Positions 1 through 9,463 of a stretch of DNA of 64,000 nt are shown here, piece after piece; position 1 is the first letter of the stretch, and each line of letters opens with the position of its first letter. The DNA comes from a bacterium HR33 (GTDB taxonomy: Bacteria > Gemmatimonadota > Gemmatimonadetes > Gemmatimonadales > GWC2-71-9). The translations under genes were made by a program, and so were the position numbers. Location: positions 186,001 to 250,000 of the forward strand of contig BEIJ01000002.1 in the NCBI GenBank assembly GCA_002923375.1, in the 5' to 3' direction. Below the pieces are notes generated by a model. It had not been told where the DNA came from. It ran no database searches and saw only the letters and a program-made list of their open reading frames with translations.

Positions 1-1
1 T

Positions 2-115
2 CCCGAGGATCGGAAAAGACTGGGCATTACCGACTCTCTGATCAGAGTCTCGGTCGGGATCGAGGCGGCAGACGATCTTTTGGCCGACTTCGAACAAGCG
101 CTCGCTCGAGTTTGA
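2..115 (+). CDS. Cys/Met-metabolism PLP-dependent enzyme (cystathionine gamma-synthase/lyase family), C-terminal end
   Basis: Only the last 37 codons lie in the window; the start is upstream. They read [13 protein letters not shown] followed by a [11 protein letters not shown]-type helix, which is the characteristic C-terminal end of the trans-sulfuration PLP enzymes (cystathionine gamma-synthase, cystathionine lyases, O-acetylhomoserine sulfhydrylase). The active-site lysine region is not visible, so the members cannot be told apart. The stop TGA at 113-115 is nine bases before the preferred ATG of threonine synthase. The pairing is sensible, because both families use activated homoserine derived from aspartate. 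Confidence 0.85.
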   Translation, partial: PEDRKRLGITDSLIRVSVGIEAADDLLADFEQALARV

Positions 116-123
116 ACCGGTCA

Positions 124-1419
124 ATGAGACTGGTCAGCACCGCAGGGAAATCCCCTCCTACGGAACTCAAGACGGCTTTGTTGGAGAGTCTGGCCCCGGA
201 CGGCGGGTTGTACGTCCCCGAAGTTTTGGCGCCTCTTTCGGAAAGCGTCCTCGAGCACTTTGGCTGCGGCGATTTCGAGACGACGGCGAGCCGGCTGGCT
301 CGACATCTCCTGGGAGATAGCCTCGCCCCGGACGATCTGGATGCGATCGTTCGATCCGCTCTGGATTTTCCCATACCTTTGGTGCGGCTGAACGAACGGA
401 TCTTCGCCCTGGAACTGTTCCACGGCCCCACGCTGGCGTTCAAGGACGTGGCCGCGCGGTTCTTGGCGCGGTTGATGCTCCACGTTTTTGCCGGCGAGAC
501 CCGCCCGCTCACCGTGCTGGTCGCCACCTCCGGAGACACCGGAGGTGCGGTCGCCCATGCTTTTTACAAACTGCCGAATACCCGCGTGGTGGTCCTTTTT
601 CCCGAGGGAAAAGTAAGCCCGGTCCAGGAACGGCAGTTTTCCACACTGGGGGAGAATGTGCTCGCGGTGGCGGTAGAAGGCACCTTCGACGACTGCCAGC
701 GCCTGGCCAAGGCCGCTCTGGCAGACGGATCGCTGCGGGCCGAGTTCTTGCTCACCTCCGCGAACTCGATCAATATCGGCCGACTGCTGCCCCAGATTTT
801 CTACTACTTTCACGCGCTGGCTCAACTCCCCGGGGAACCGAAAGAAGTGATCGTTTCGGTCCCTTCCGGGAATCTGGGCAACCTTACGGCCGGGTTGATG
901 GCCAAACGCCTGGGGCTGCGCGTGCGGCGGTTCGTTGCCGCAACCAACGCGAACGACGTGCTGCGCGAATATCTCCGGACCGGATCTTACTGCCCCCGTC
1001 CGGCTCGTCCTACGGTATCTCCCGCAATGGACGTAGGCGACCCGAGCAATTTGGCCAGGATCCAATGGCTGTACGGCGGGGATCTCGAAGGCTTGAAGGG
1101 CGATCTAGAAGCCTTTTCCTACAGCGACGCCGAGACTGTGGAGACCGTCGCGAGGTACAGTGCCCGGTACGACTACCTGCTGGACCCGCATTCTGCGGTG
1201 GCGGCACTGGGTCTGGAAGACGCCCTTGCGGCCAGCCCGGAGTGCGTGGGCATTTTTCTGGCGACGGCTCATCCGGCCAAGTTCTCTCCCGTGGTGGAGC
1301 GGGCCACCGGGCGGCCGGTACCCGTGCCGGCGCAGCTGGATTTCAAAGGGCGCCGGTCCCGGGTGGAGCGGATCCCGCCGGATCTCGATAGATTGAAAGC
1401 CCTGTTGCGTCGAACGTGA
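124..1419 (+). CDS. thrC: threonine synthase
   Basis: This PLP enzyme converts O-phosphohomoserine to threonine in the cytoplasm. The 431-residue protein opens with RLVSTAGKSPP and PDGGLYVPE, the usual N-terminal signature of the family. It has the PLP-lysine motif HGPTLAFKD with the lysine near residue 107, then TSGDTGGA and a SANSINIGRLLPQ segment. Length is normal for the bacterial type. The ATG at 124 is preferred because it matches the family N-terminus. A TTG at 112 is in frame but overlaps the previous stop, and neither start has a clear Shine-Dalgarno sequence. Likely co-transcribed with the upstream Cys/Met enzyme. Confidence 0.95.
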   Translation: MRLVSTAGKSPPTELKTALLESLAPDGGLYVPEVLAPLSESVLEHFGCGDFETTASRLARHLLGDSLAPDDLDAIVRSALDFPIPLVRLNERIFALELFHGPTLAFKDVAARFLARLMLHVFAGETRPLTVLVATSGDTGGAVAHAFYKLPNTRVVVLFPEGKVSPVQERQFSTLGENVLAVAVEGTFDDCQRLAKAALADGSLRAEFLLTSANSINIGRLLPQIFYYFHALAQLPGEPKEVIVSVPSGNLGNLTAGLMAKRLGLRVRRFVAATNANDVLREYLRTGSYCPRPARPTVSPAMDVGDPSNLARIQWLYGGDLEGLKGDLEAFSYSDAETVETVARYSARYDYLLDPHSAVAALGLEDALAASPECVGIFLATAHPAKFSPVVERATGRPVPVPAQLDFKGRRSRVERIPPDLDRLKALLRRT

Positions 1420-1506
1420 GCCGGGTGGGTCCGCTTGTGCGGCTGGAACTTTATCGCCCGCAGAGTGTGATATGGAGCAATCCGCTTATTCAGTGAGGGC
1501 CGAAAC

Positions 1507-3918
1507 GTGAAACGAGCATTGTGGTTCGTCTTTTGCGGAGCGCTGTCCGTTCCGCAGCACTTGGGGGCTCAGTCGTTTCGTATGGAGACTCCTGGAGCCG
1601 AGCCGCTGATGAGCGGTTTTGCGGCGGCGGTAGCGATCGCCGAGTCTGACGTTTTGATCGGCGAGGCATTGAATCGGCGCACTTCGGGATTGGTGTACGT
1701 GTATCGCCGAAATTCCCAGGGCCGATGGGCGGAAGCGCAGCGGATCACCGCGTCGGACGCGTCTTTGGGGGACCGTTTCGGAGCGGCGCTGGCGTCCGAG
1801 GGGCGGACCTTGGTGGTGGGGGCAACCGATCGGGGCGGCGAGCGGGGAGCGGTGTACGTGTTCCAGCGGGACGATCGGGGGACCTGGAGGGAGGTGCAGA
1901 TCCTCACCGCGTCCGATCCGGCTGAAGGGGATGCTCTGGGCCGTGCCGTGGCGCTGAGCGGTAACCTGATTGCCGCTGCCGCTTGGGGCAAAGACCAGGG
2001 TAGGGGAGCGGTCTACTTGTTCCAGCGGCAGGGTGCGGGCGGCGCTTGGAGCGAAGCGGCCAAGCTGATAGCGGGCGACGCGGCGGAACACGACCGGTTC
2101 GGCAGTGCGGTGTCGGTGTCGGGTGACCGCGTGCTCGTAGGGGCGATGTTCAAGAACCAGCGGGCCGGCGCGGCATATCTGTTCCGGCGGGATACCGGCG
2201 GAAGTTGGGTGGAGGAGACCAAGCTGAGCCCCAGCGAACTGAGAACCGGAAGCGGGTTTGGGGCGGCCGTGCTGCTGGACGGGGAGACGGCCTACGTTTC
2301 GGCGCCGGGTCACGGTGGCACGGGAAGCGTGTTCGTTTTCCGCTACGATGCTGCCAGGGGCGAGTGGGTGGAGGCGGGACGGCTCAATCCTTACGACGCC
2401 GGCAACGGTGCGCTTTTCGGAATGAGTTTGGCCGTGGTGGGCGGAGAGTTGTGGGTGGGCGCGCCCGGAGCCTTCGAGGGGAGCGGGAGGATTTACCGGC
2501 TGCGGCGCGATGCTGGCGGGGGTTGGGCTGGGGCCCAGAAGCTGGCAATTGCGGAGTTGAATCCTAGAGAGCAGTTCGGCGGCTCGATGGCGGTGCGGGG
2601 CGATGTTGCGGTGATCGGATTGCCGGGCGCGGACTTCGGCGAAGGTGTGGCGGCTATCCTGGAGCGGGACGGGAGGACCGGCGAGTGGCGCAACGCGGGG
2701 CGCTACTTCAGCGAGCCGGAGCCGCTGAAGCCGATCGTGGGCAACCGGGTGGAGTGCCGCGACGGCGCGGCCTCCATCTTCCGGTGCGACCGGGTGGATC
2801 TCCTGTCGTTCCTGCCGATACAGGCGATCGGCGGCCGGCGAGGAGTGGAACTCAACGACGTCTGGGGTTGGACCGACCCGGAGACCGGGCGGGAGTACGC
2901 GCTGGTGGGGAGAGTCGACGGGACGGCATTCGTAGATGTCACCGATCCCTCCAACCCGGTCTATCTGGGCGAGCTTCCTCTCACCGAAGGGGCGCGGCCC
3001 AATTCCTGGCGGGACATCAAGGTTTATAAGCATCATGCATTCATCGTGGCGGACGGGGCAGGGCCGCACGGAATGCAGGTGTTCGACCTGAGGCAGTTGC
3101 GCAATGTCTCCAACCCGCCGGTCACCTTCAAGGAGACGGCGCATTACGATCGCATACACAGCGCCCACAACATCGTGATCAACGAGGAAACCGGATTTGC
3201 CTACACCGTGGGCAACAGTATGGGCGGCGAAACCTGCGGCGGCGGACTGCACATGATAGATATCCGGAATCCCGCCCAACCCACCTTTGCAGGCTGCTTC
3301 GCCGATCCTTCCACCGGCCGGAGGCGGACCGGTTACACCCACGACGCCCAGTGCGTGACCTACAAGGGTCCCGACGTAGAGCATCGGGGCAAGGAGATTT
3401 GCTTCGGGGCGAACGAAACCGCATTGTCCATTGCGGACGTGACGAACAAGAGCAATCCCAAACCGCTGGCGATGGCGCCGTACCCGAATGTGTCCTACGC
3501 TCACCAGGGATGGCTCACCGAAGATCATCGCTACTTCTTCATGGACGACGAGGGGGACGAGCTAGCCGGTTCGGTTTCCGGCACCCGCACCCTGATCTGG
3601 GACGTGAGCGACCTGGACGATCCGATACTGGTCAAAGAGTACGTGTCAGAGAACCGGGCCACGGATCATAATCTCTACATCAAGGGCAACTACATGTATC
3701 AGTCGAATTACGTGGCCGGGCTCAGGGTGTACGACATCAGCGACGTGACCAATCCCGTGCTGGTCGGTTACTTCGATACCGTCCCTTGGGGAGAGGACGA
3801 ACCGGGGTTTGCCGGATCGTGGAGCAATTACCCGTTCTTCAAGAGCGGCACGATTGTGGTGACCAGCATGGGCGAAGGAGTCTTTTTCCTGAGGCGCAGC
3901 GAGCGCCCGGTGCCGTGA
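1507..3918 (+). CDS. secreted FG-GAP propeller fused to a choice-of-anchor B (LVIVD-type) domain
   Basis: The 803-residue product starts at GTG and has a signal peptide of about 21 residues ending at LGAQ. Residues ~30-420 are a string of integrin-alpha-like FG-GAP repeats, each about 55 residues long and carrying a GAVYVFQR-like strand. From about residue 430 a second module begins with NDVWGWTDPETGREYAL and VDVTDPSNPVYLGELP, matching the choice-of-anchor B domain built from LVIVD-type repeats. No PEP-CTERM or Por-type sorting tail follows, so the protein probably stays periplasmic or is secreted whole. It is followed by two more propeller genes on the same strand. The enzymatic or binding role is unknown. 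Confidence 0.85.
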   Translation: MKRALWFVFCGALSVPQHLGAQSFRMETPGAEPLMSGFAAAVAIAESDVLIGEALNRRTSGLVYVYRRNSQGRWAEAQRITASDASLGDRFGAALASEGRTLVVGATDRGGERGAVYVFQRDDRGTWREVQILTASDPAEGDALGRAVALSGNLIAAAAWGKDQGRGAVYLFQRQGAGGAWSEAAKLIAGDAAEHDRFGSAVSVSGDRVLVGAMFKNQRAGAAYLFRRDTGGSWVEETKLSPSELRTGSGFGAAVLLDGETAYVSAPGHGGTGSVFVFRYDAARGEWVEAGRLNPYDAGNGALFGMSLAVVGGELWVGAPGAFEGSGRIYRLRRDAGGGWAGAQKLAIAELNPREQFGGSMAVRGDVAVIGLPGADFGEGVAAILERDGRTGEWRNAGRYFSEPEPLKPIVGNRVECRDGAASIFRCDRVDLLSFLPIQAIGGRRGVELNDVWGWTDPETGREYALVGRVDGTAFVDVTDPSNPVYLGELPLTEGARPNSWRDIKVYKHHAFIVADGAGPHGMQVFDLRQLRNVSNPPVTFKETAHYDRIHSAHNIVINEETGFAYTVGNSMGGETCGGGLHMIDIRNPAQPTFAGCFADPSTGRRRTGYTHDAQCVTYKGPDVEHRGKEICFGANETALSIADVTNKSNPKPLAMAPYPNVSYAHQGWLTEDHRYFFMDDEGDELAGSVSGTRTLIWDVSDLDDPILVKEYVSENRATDHNLYIKGNYMYQSNYVAGLRVYDISDVTNPVLVGYFDTVPWGEDEPGFAGSWSNYPFFKSGTIVVTSMGEGVFFLRRSERPVP

Positions 3919-3939
3919 GCTTTTGACCGGAGCGGTGAT

Positions 3940-4995
3940 GTGAGCTGCACCATACGGCTGTTTCTGCTGGCCTTGATTCAGCAGGCTCCGCCCGCGGAGC
4001 CGGTGTACGTGGCCAATCAAGACGCGGCCTCGATCACGGTTATCGATGCCGCTCGCAACGCCGTGGTGGACATCGTAGATCTCAAGCGGCTGGGATTTTC
4101 TCCCACGGCCAAGCCGCATCACGTGGCGGTGGAGCCGGACGGATCTTTCTGGTACGTCTCCTTGATCGGGGACAACCGAGTGCTCAAGTTCGACCGCGCC
4201 AACCGGCTGGTGGGGCAGGCCCGTTTCGATCAAGCGGGTATGCTGGCTCTCCACCCCAGCCGTGACCTGCTCTTTGTGACCCACTCCATGACCGCGGTGA
4301 ACCCGGACCCCACGATCGGGGTGATTCGGCGATCGGACATGGAAATAGAAGAGGTGGACGTTCTGATACCTCGGCCCCATGCCGTCGCGGTGGCACCGGC
4401 AGGATCCCATGTGTACGTGGGAAGCTTGGGGGAGAACCGGATAGCGGTCATGGAGGTGGAGACCCAGCGGGTGAGATTGGTGGACGTGCCCGGTGATCGC
4501 CCGCACTCCTTCGTCCAGTTTGCGATCTCGCCCGCTTCGCCGATCATGGTCGCCAGCGCCGAGCTCACCAACCTGCTTTTGGTGTTCGATCTGACGCGAC
4601 CCGAATCTCCGTCGCTGGTCAAGAGCGTGCCGGTAAATCCCATGCCCTGGGATCCGGTATTCACTCCGGACGGAAGGTTCGTCTATTTCGGCAACCAGCG
4701 ATCCAACACCGTGACGGTGGTGGACGCTTCCGAGTGGACCGTGGCATCCGTGATCGAAGGCGAAGGGCTGTCGGATCCCTATGGCAGTGCGGTGTCGCCG
4801 GACGGCCGGTACGTTTACATAGCCAACCGCTGGTTGCACTCCGGGGGAGGAGAGCACTCGGCGCACGGAGCGGGCGATCCCGGGCGAAAGGCTACGGTGG
4901 TGGTGATCGACACCGGCCGGCGGGCCATCCAGAAAGTTATCGAAGTCCCCGGCGACGCCACCGGTGTAGGGGCGCGCCCGGCGGCGTTGCGCTGA
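3940..4995 (+). CDS. YncE/YVTN-type beta-propeller protein
   Basis: The 351-residue protein has a weak hydrophobic N-terminus and then about seven repeats of roughly 40 residues. These contain motifs such as VYVANQDAASITVID, DGRFVYFGNQRSNTVTVVD and DGRYVYIANRW, the pattern of the YncE/cytochrome D1-like seven-bladed propellers. These proteins are usually periplasmic and often bind a partner or redox cofactor; no haem-binding CxxCH is present here. The GTG start lies 21 bases after the preceding stop, so the gene is probably co-transcribed with it. The specific function cannot be read from the sequence. Confidence 0.8.
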   Translation: MSCTIRLFLLALIQQAPPAEPVYVANQDAASITVIDAARNAVVDIVDLKRLGFSPTAKPHHVAVEPDGSFWYVSLIGDNRVLKFDRANRLVGQARFDQAGMLALHPSRDLLFVTHSMTAVNPDPTIGVIRRSDMEIEEVDVLIPRPHAVAVAPAGSHVYVGSLGENRIAVMEVETQRVRLVDVPGDRPHSFVQFAISPASPIMVASAELTNLLLVFDLTRPESPSLVKSVPVNPMPWDPVFTPDGRFVYFGNQRSNTVTVVDASEWTVASVIEGEGLSDPYGSAVSPDGRYVYIANRWLHSGGGEHSAHGAGDPGRKATVVVIDTGRRAIQKVIEVPGDATGVGARPAALR

Positions 4996-5009
4996 CGCCG
5001 CGGCGGGTG

Positions 5010-6869
5010 ATGGGACGCTTGCCGCAAGGACGCACGGCGTTTGCTCTCGCGGCGCTCTACAGCTCGCTTCTTGGAGGCTGCGCGGCGCCGCGAGGGGCCG
5101 GAGATCCGGCGCCCCGGGCCTTGGCTCCCCAGTTCGCGCGGAGGGTGTCGCCTTTTCCCGTAGTCGATCACGCCGGCGTTCCTTACGACTATCCTTTCCT
5201 GGGCGGATTCAACGTGCCGCGACCCCAACTGGTGGACATCGACGGGGACGGCGACGTGGATCTTTTCCTGCAGGAAGCTACCGGCTCGGTCATGTACTTC
5301 GAGCAAGTTCGGGAAGGAAGCGGCCGGCGGTTCGTCTGGCGGAGCGACCGGTACCAGGAGCTCGAAGTGGGGGAGTGGTACCGATTCGCCGATCTCGACG
5401 GCGACGGAGACTACGATCTTTTGGCGGAACAACCCTTCAGTTACATCCGAGTCTATCGCAACGATGGTACTCCGCAGTCGCCGCGATTCGTGCTCGCGGC
5501 CGATACTCTCAAGGACGCGGAGGGAAATCCGATTTTCTCCGACCGCCAGAACATACCGAATCTTACGGACATAGATTGCGACGCCGGTTTGGATCTTTTC
5601 CTGGGTCGGGTGGACGGAACCGTTACCCGCTACAGAGAGGAACACCGGGACGCCGGTGGGTTGCCGCGCTTCAGGTTCGCGGAGGATCGGTGGGAGGGGA
5701 TCGAAATCGTGCAGCGGTTCGGAAGTGTTCGACACGGCGCGAATACCCTGGTGTTTCACGACTTGGACGGCGACGGTGATGAGGATCTTTTTTGGGGGGA
5801 TTTCTTCGAGCCGGGCCTGCTGCTGATCGAGAATCGGGGTTCCTGTTCCTCTCCCATGTTGCGCTCCACGCCTCAGCCTTTTCCCCGCAACAACCCCGTT
5901 TCCACCAGCGGTTACAACGCCGCGGCTTTCGGAGACATCGACGGCGACGGCCGGGCGGATCTGCTGGTGGGCGTGCTGGGAGGAGCCTACAATCCCAACC
6001 GCACGAGCAGCGAGAACCTCCACTACTATCGCCGAACCGGGGCGGCGGACTTCGAGCTGGTTACCACCCGGTTCATCTATACGGTCGACGTGGGGAGCGA
6101 GAGCATCCCGGCAGTAGGCGACCTGGACGGCGACGGAGATCTGGACCTGTTGCTGGCCAACAAGATCGACCCCGAAAATCTGCAGACCTCCCGGATTTAT
6201 TGGTTTGAAAATGTGGGGACCCCGCTCAGGCCTGAGTTCCGGCTGCGCGGCTCGCTGGGCATCGAGGGCGACTATCACTACGCTCCGGCTCTGGGCGATT
6301 TGGACGGCGACGGCGACCTGGATCTTCTTTTGGGCACTTTTCGCGACCGGTTGATGCTTTACCGGAACGAGGGAACGGGAGGAAGATTTCGCTTTGTGCT
6401 GGCCGATACGGCTTTCGTGGTGATTACCCGGGGGAGCAATACTACGCCTGCTTTGGGCGATTTGGACGGCGACGGAGATCTCGACCTTTTGATCGGCGAG
6501 GGTTCGGGGACGCTCAATTTTTACCGCAACGAAGGAACCCGGGCCGAGCCCCGGTTCGTGTTGGTCTCGGACGAATTTCTCGGGCTGGATGCGGGCCGCC
6601 GCAGCGCTCCCGTTCTGGCCGACGTGGACGGAGACGGGGATCTCGATCTGCTGCTAGGGTCCGAGGCGGGTGTGGTTCTCTACCGCAACGTCGGCACGAG
6701 GGAAGCTTTTCAATTCGTGCGTGACTCCACGTTCGAGCTCTCCGCCCCGCCGTTTGCCGCCCCGGCCCTGGGCGATGTGGACGGGGATGGAGATTTGGAT
6801 CTCCTTTTGGGCGGTTTGGGCGGAGGTCTGGTGTATTTCGAGAATTTGAGCGCCGCCCGGCGCCGGTAG
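5010..6869 (+). CDS. FG-GAP/VCBS repeat lipoprotein with calcium-loop repeats
   Basis: The ATG at 5010, 14 bases after the previous stop, gives 619 residues with an N-terminal hydrophobic stretch ending in LLGGC, a plausible lipobox. The rest is a series of blades each carrying DLDGDGDLDLLLG or a close variant, about ten in all. The DxDxDxD spacing is the calcium-binding loop of the FG-GAP/VCBS family. Typical relatives are extracellular or surface-attached propellers. It is the third propeller gene in a row from 1507. GTG at 5007 is an equivalent alternative start. The gene converges on the permease gene with only three bases between stops. Confidence 0.85.
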   Translation: MGRLPQGRTAFALAALYSSLLGGCAAPRGAGDPAPRALAPQFARRVSPFPVVDHAGVPYDYPFLGGFNVPRPQLVDIDGDGDVDLFLQEATGSVMYFEQVREGSGRRFVWRSDRYQELEVGEWYRFADLDGDGDYDLLAEQPFSYIRVYRNDGTPQSPRFVLAADTLKDAEGNPIFSDRQNIPNLTDIDCDAGLDLFLGRVDGTVTRYREEHRDAGGLPRFRFAEDRWEGIEIVQRFGSVRHGANTLVFHDLDGDGDEDLFWGDFFEPGLLLIENRGSCSSPMLRSTPQPFPRNNPVSTSGYNAAAFGDIDGDGRADLLVGVLGGAYNPNRTSSENLHYYRRTGAADFELVTTRFIYTVDVGSESIPAVGDLDGDGDLDLLLANKIDPENLQTSRIYWFENVGTPLRPEFRLRGSLGIEGDYHYAPALGDLDGDGDLDLLLGTFRDRLMLYRNEGTGGRFRFVLADTAFVVITRGSNTTPALGDLDGDGDLDLLIGEGSGTLNFYRNEGTRAEPRFVLVSDEFLGLDAGRRSAPVLADVDGDGDLDLLLGSEAGVVLYRNVGTREAFQFVRDSTFELSAPPFAAPALGDVDGDGDLDLLLGGLGGGLVYFENLSAARRR

Positions 6870-6872
6870 CTG

Positions 6873-8096
6873 TCACTTGAGAAGCAGCACAGCAATTCCC
6901 CATGCCATCGTCAACAAGGTCACGGGGACTCCCACCCTCGCGTACTCGCCGAAACTCAGCCGGACACCGTACGCTTCGGCCCGCTCGGCTACGATGAGGT
7001 TGGCTACCGAGCCTATCAAGAGGAAGTTTCCGGCGAAGGTAGAACTCATGGCTATAAAGCGCCACATCAAGTCGGGTTCCGGAAGTGCGGGCACCACGTT
7101 TCTCCAAAGCATTACAGCCGGTACGTTCGAAATCAGATTGGAAAGGAGCAGCATTGCGGCGCTTGCAGCAATCCCCACTTCCGCCGGGGAACCGCCTCCA
7201 GCCAGGGCGAGGGCCTTTCGATTCATCCAATCGGTTGCGCCGGTGCTCTCGAGCCCGCGCATTACCACAAACAGGGCAGCAAACATAAGGAGGAGATCCC
7301 AGTCAACTCGCTCGATCGCGTAGGCCGGGTCCCGCTGAGCCACCGCCACCATGACAGCCCCGCAGGTTATCGCTACCACAGGGAGAGAGCCTCCCGCCAT
7401 CCATCCGACGACCGCGACTGCGAACAGGGCCAGAGCCCGGTACACTAGGCTGCGGTCCATGACTACCGTTTCCGGGTGCGGCGGCTGTTCGAATCTGTCG
7501 CGTAGCACGGCGCGGTACGCCCACCGCAGGCACAGGAAAGTTACCGCCAACCCTCCGGCCGCGACGGGAAGCATATCCAGCAGGAATCCGGAGAAAGATG
7601 CGCCGCTCCAAATACCGATCAGCATGTTCTGGGGATTACCGGTGATCGAGAGCACCGACCCAACGTTCGAGCCCATGGCTAAAGCTATGAGATAGGGTTG
7701 GGGTCGCTCGCCCAGCCGCCTCAGGGTGAGGAGCAACACGGGAGTCATTACCAGGCACACCGTATCGTTCACGAAAAACGCGGACATGAGACCGCCGCCT
7801 ACAACTACGGCGAACAGCAGTTGAAGCGGTGACCGGATGCGCTCCAGAACTTTGGCGGCCGCCCACTCGAAAAAACGGCCAACCTCCAGGTATCCCACGA
7901 TCAGCATCAATCCCAAGAGGAACACCAGCACGTCCATGTCGACGGCGGCGTAGGCTTCCTCCACCGTTATCACCCCGAATCCCACCATCGCGACCGCGCC
8001 CAGAAGGCTAGCCGCCGGCCGATTGAGGTGGACAAGCGGAAGCCTCTGGACCGCGATCAGAAGGTAGGTGACGGCGAAGATCGCAATACCGGTCAC
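6873..8096 (-). CDS. SLC13/ArsB-superfamily anion or cation permease
   Basis: This 407-residue inner-membrane protein is almost entirely hydrophobic, with about ten to eleven predicted helices. The segment SAFFVNDTVCLVMTPVLL and the later SNVGSVLSITGNPQNMLIG and SNLISNVPAVMLW match the paired N-D/N-P hairpin motifs of the SLC13/ArsB/CitM ion transporter superfamily. Substrate (dicarboxylate, sulfate, arsenite, sodium/proton) cannot be assigned. The GTG start overlaps the stop of the upstream M28 peptidase gene as GTGA, so translation is likely coupled in a three-gene operon with the VanZ-like gene. Confidence 0.85.
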   Translation of the reverse strand: MTGIAIFAVTYLLIAVQRLPLVHLNRPAASLLGAVAMVGFGVITVEEAYAAVDMDVLVFLLGLMLIVGYLEVGRFFEWAAAKVLERIRSPLQLLFAVVVGGGLMSAFFVNDTVCLVMTPVLLLTLRRLGERPQPYLIALAMGSNVGSVLSITGNPQNMLIGIWSGASFSGFLLDMLPVAAGGLAVTFLCLRWAYRAVLRDRFEQPPHPETVVMDRSLVYRALALFAVAVVGWMAGGSLPVVAITCGAVMVAVAQRDPAYAIERVDWDLLLMFAALFVVMRGLESTGATDWMNRKALALAGGGSPAEVGIAASAAMLLLSNLISNVPAVMLWRNVVPALPEPDLMWRFIAMSSTFAGNFLLIGSVANLIVAERAEAYGVRLSFGEYARVGVPVTLLTMAWGIAVLLLK

Positions 8097-9463
8097 TGCG
8101 AGATCAAATCCTCTATGACCTCGGCCAGCCCGTACACCACCCGCGCCATGCGATCGAAATCGAGCCGGGCGGGCCGGTCTTCCGGCGAGTGATAGTAAGG
8201 ATTCCGGAAAGGCGCAGTGTCGCTGATCATGATCGCCCGATACCCGTGGAGCCAGAACGACTGATGGTCAGACCATGAGATGCCCGGAACGAACGCCGGA
8301 GATGCGGCGCCGTGGGCCGGGATGGTGGAGCGTTCCCGGAACACCCGTATGGCCCGGCGCAAAAGATCTCCGGAATCCAGGTTGGAGACGAAAGCGACGA
8401 AATTCCCGCGGTCCGGATAGAAAAGATCGAACGGCGGGGGATAGCTCTGGCTTCCCGGCTCGTCCGAATAGTAGCCGATGGTTTCCACGGAGATCATTCC
8501 GTAAAGGCGTTCTTTCCGGGCCGCGGCTCGGGCGGCATAGTGCCAACTTCCCATTTGCCGAGTGCCGAAAAACGGCGGCTCTTCGGTGGAGAAAAACACG
8601 AAGCGGACGGTTCTCGCCGGCGAGGTTGCGCGGAATATCCGGGCGAGTTCCAGAACCGCCGCAGTCCCGCTTGCGTTGTCGTCGGCGCCGGGCGTGTCTT
8701 CCGCCGTGTCGTAGTGGGCGCCCACCACGAGGTCCGGCAGCTCTCCGGATCCAGGCACCCGTACTTCGAGATTGTAATGGAGAGTCCGGTTCCGGCCTGC
8801 CGTGTAGGCCATGGTGTCCACCCGGTAGCCGAGTTCGGAGAGTGTGGCGGTGATGTAGAGCGCCGCCGCTCTGGTCGATGCCGGAGTGCGGGCGCTTCGC
8901 TCGCCGATCGAGTCCGCCAGCATACTTACGTGGCGTTCCAGGTTCCTCTTGAGGGCGAGCTGTGCCGAGTCCAGGGGCGGCGGGCTGCCCGAGAAGGGCG
9001 TTCCCGGCATGCGAATCACGAAAGCCCACATAAGCGCCAGCGAGTAGATCGGGACGCTACCTATCGCCGCCCAGCGCGCGGGACCGTTCCAAATCACGGC
9101 CAGCGCGCGGACCGCGATCCATATAGGAACCAGCACGTCCAGGCCGCCGGTCAAGAGGATTCGGGGCACTTGCCTGCCGTAGAGCCTTACGTCGGGCAGC
9201 CAGAAATAGGCCGGTACCGCCAGCGCCACGATTCCCAGCCAGATTCCGCACTGCATCCAGGCGGGGTGTCTGGAGGAGAAAAGGGCGCGGCCTTCCAGTG
9301 CCGCCCGGGAGCCTAGGTAGAGAGCGGTAAAGATGGTGGTCCATAACAGAAACGCCTCGGTCTCGAGCGTCACTTCCCAGAACCTGAGGAAGGCCGTGAT
9401 ACCGGCGAACCAGCACGCCGTGATGCCGAGTCTGAGTGCGAGTGGCGCCGCCGGTTTGGTCAA
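8093..9463 (-). CDS. membrane-anchored M28 family zinc peptidase
   Basis: The 456-residue protein has five predicted N-terminal helices (residues ~10-150) followed by an M28 aminopeptidase domain. Visible zinc and catalytic residues are H250 and D252 in VVGAHYDT, D261/D262 in GADDNASG, E294/E295 in FSTEEPPF and a C-terminal YYHSPEDRP histidine. M28 enzymes remove N-terminal amino acids; here the catalytic domain is probably held outside the cytoplasm by the membrane segment. The TTG start overlaps the stop of the VanZ-like gene as TTGA, and its own stop overlaps the permease start. Confidence 0.9.
   Translation of the reverse strand: MTKPAAPLALRLGITACWFAGITAFLRFWEVTLETEAFLLWTTIFTALYLGSRAALEGRALFSSRHPAWMQCGIWLGIVALAVPAYFWLPDVRLYGRQVPRILLTGGLDVLVPIWIAVRALAVIWNGPARWAAIGSVPIYSLALMWAFVIRMPGTPFSGSPPPLDSAQLALKRNLERHVSMLADSIGERSARTPASTRAAALYITATLSELGYRVDTMAYTAGRNRTLHYNLEVRVPGSGELPDLVVGAHYDTAEDTPGADDNASGTAAVLELARIFRATSPARTVRFVFFSTEEPPFFGTRQMGSWHYAARAAARKERLYGMISVETIGYYSDEPGSQSYPPPFDLFYPDRGNFVAFVSNLDSGDLLRRAIRVFRERSTIPAHGAASPAFVPGISWSDHQSFWLHGYRAIMISDTAPFRNPYYHSPEDRPARLDFDRMARVVYGLAEVIEDLISQ

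Noticed and set aside
1429-1460. CCGC-TTGT-GCGG hairpin after threonine synthase as a terminator
   Set aside because: The stem has only four pairs and no T-run follows.
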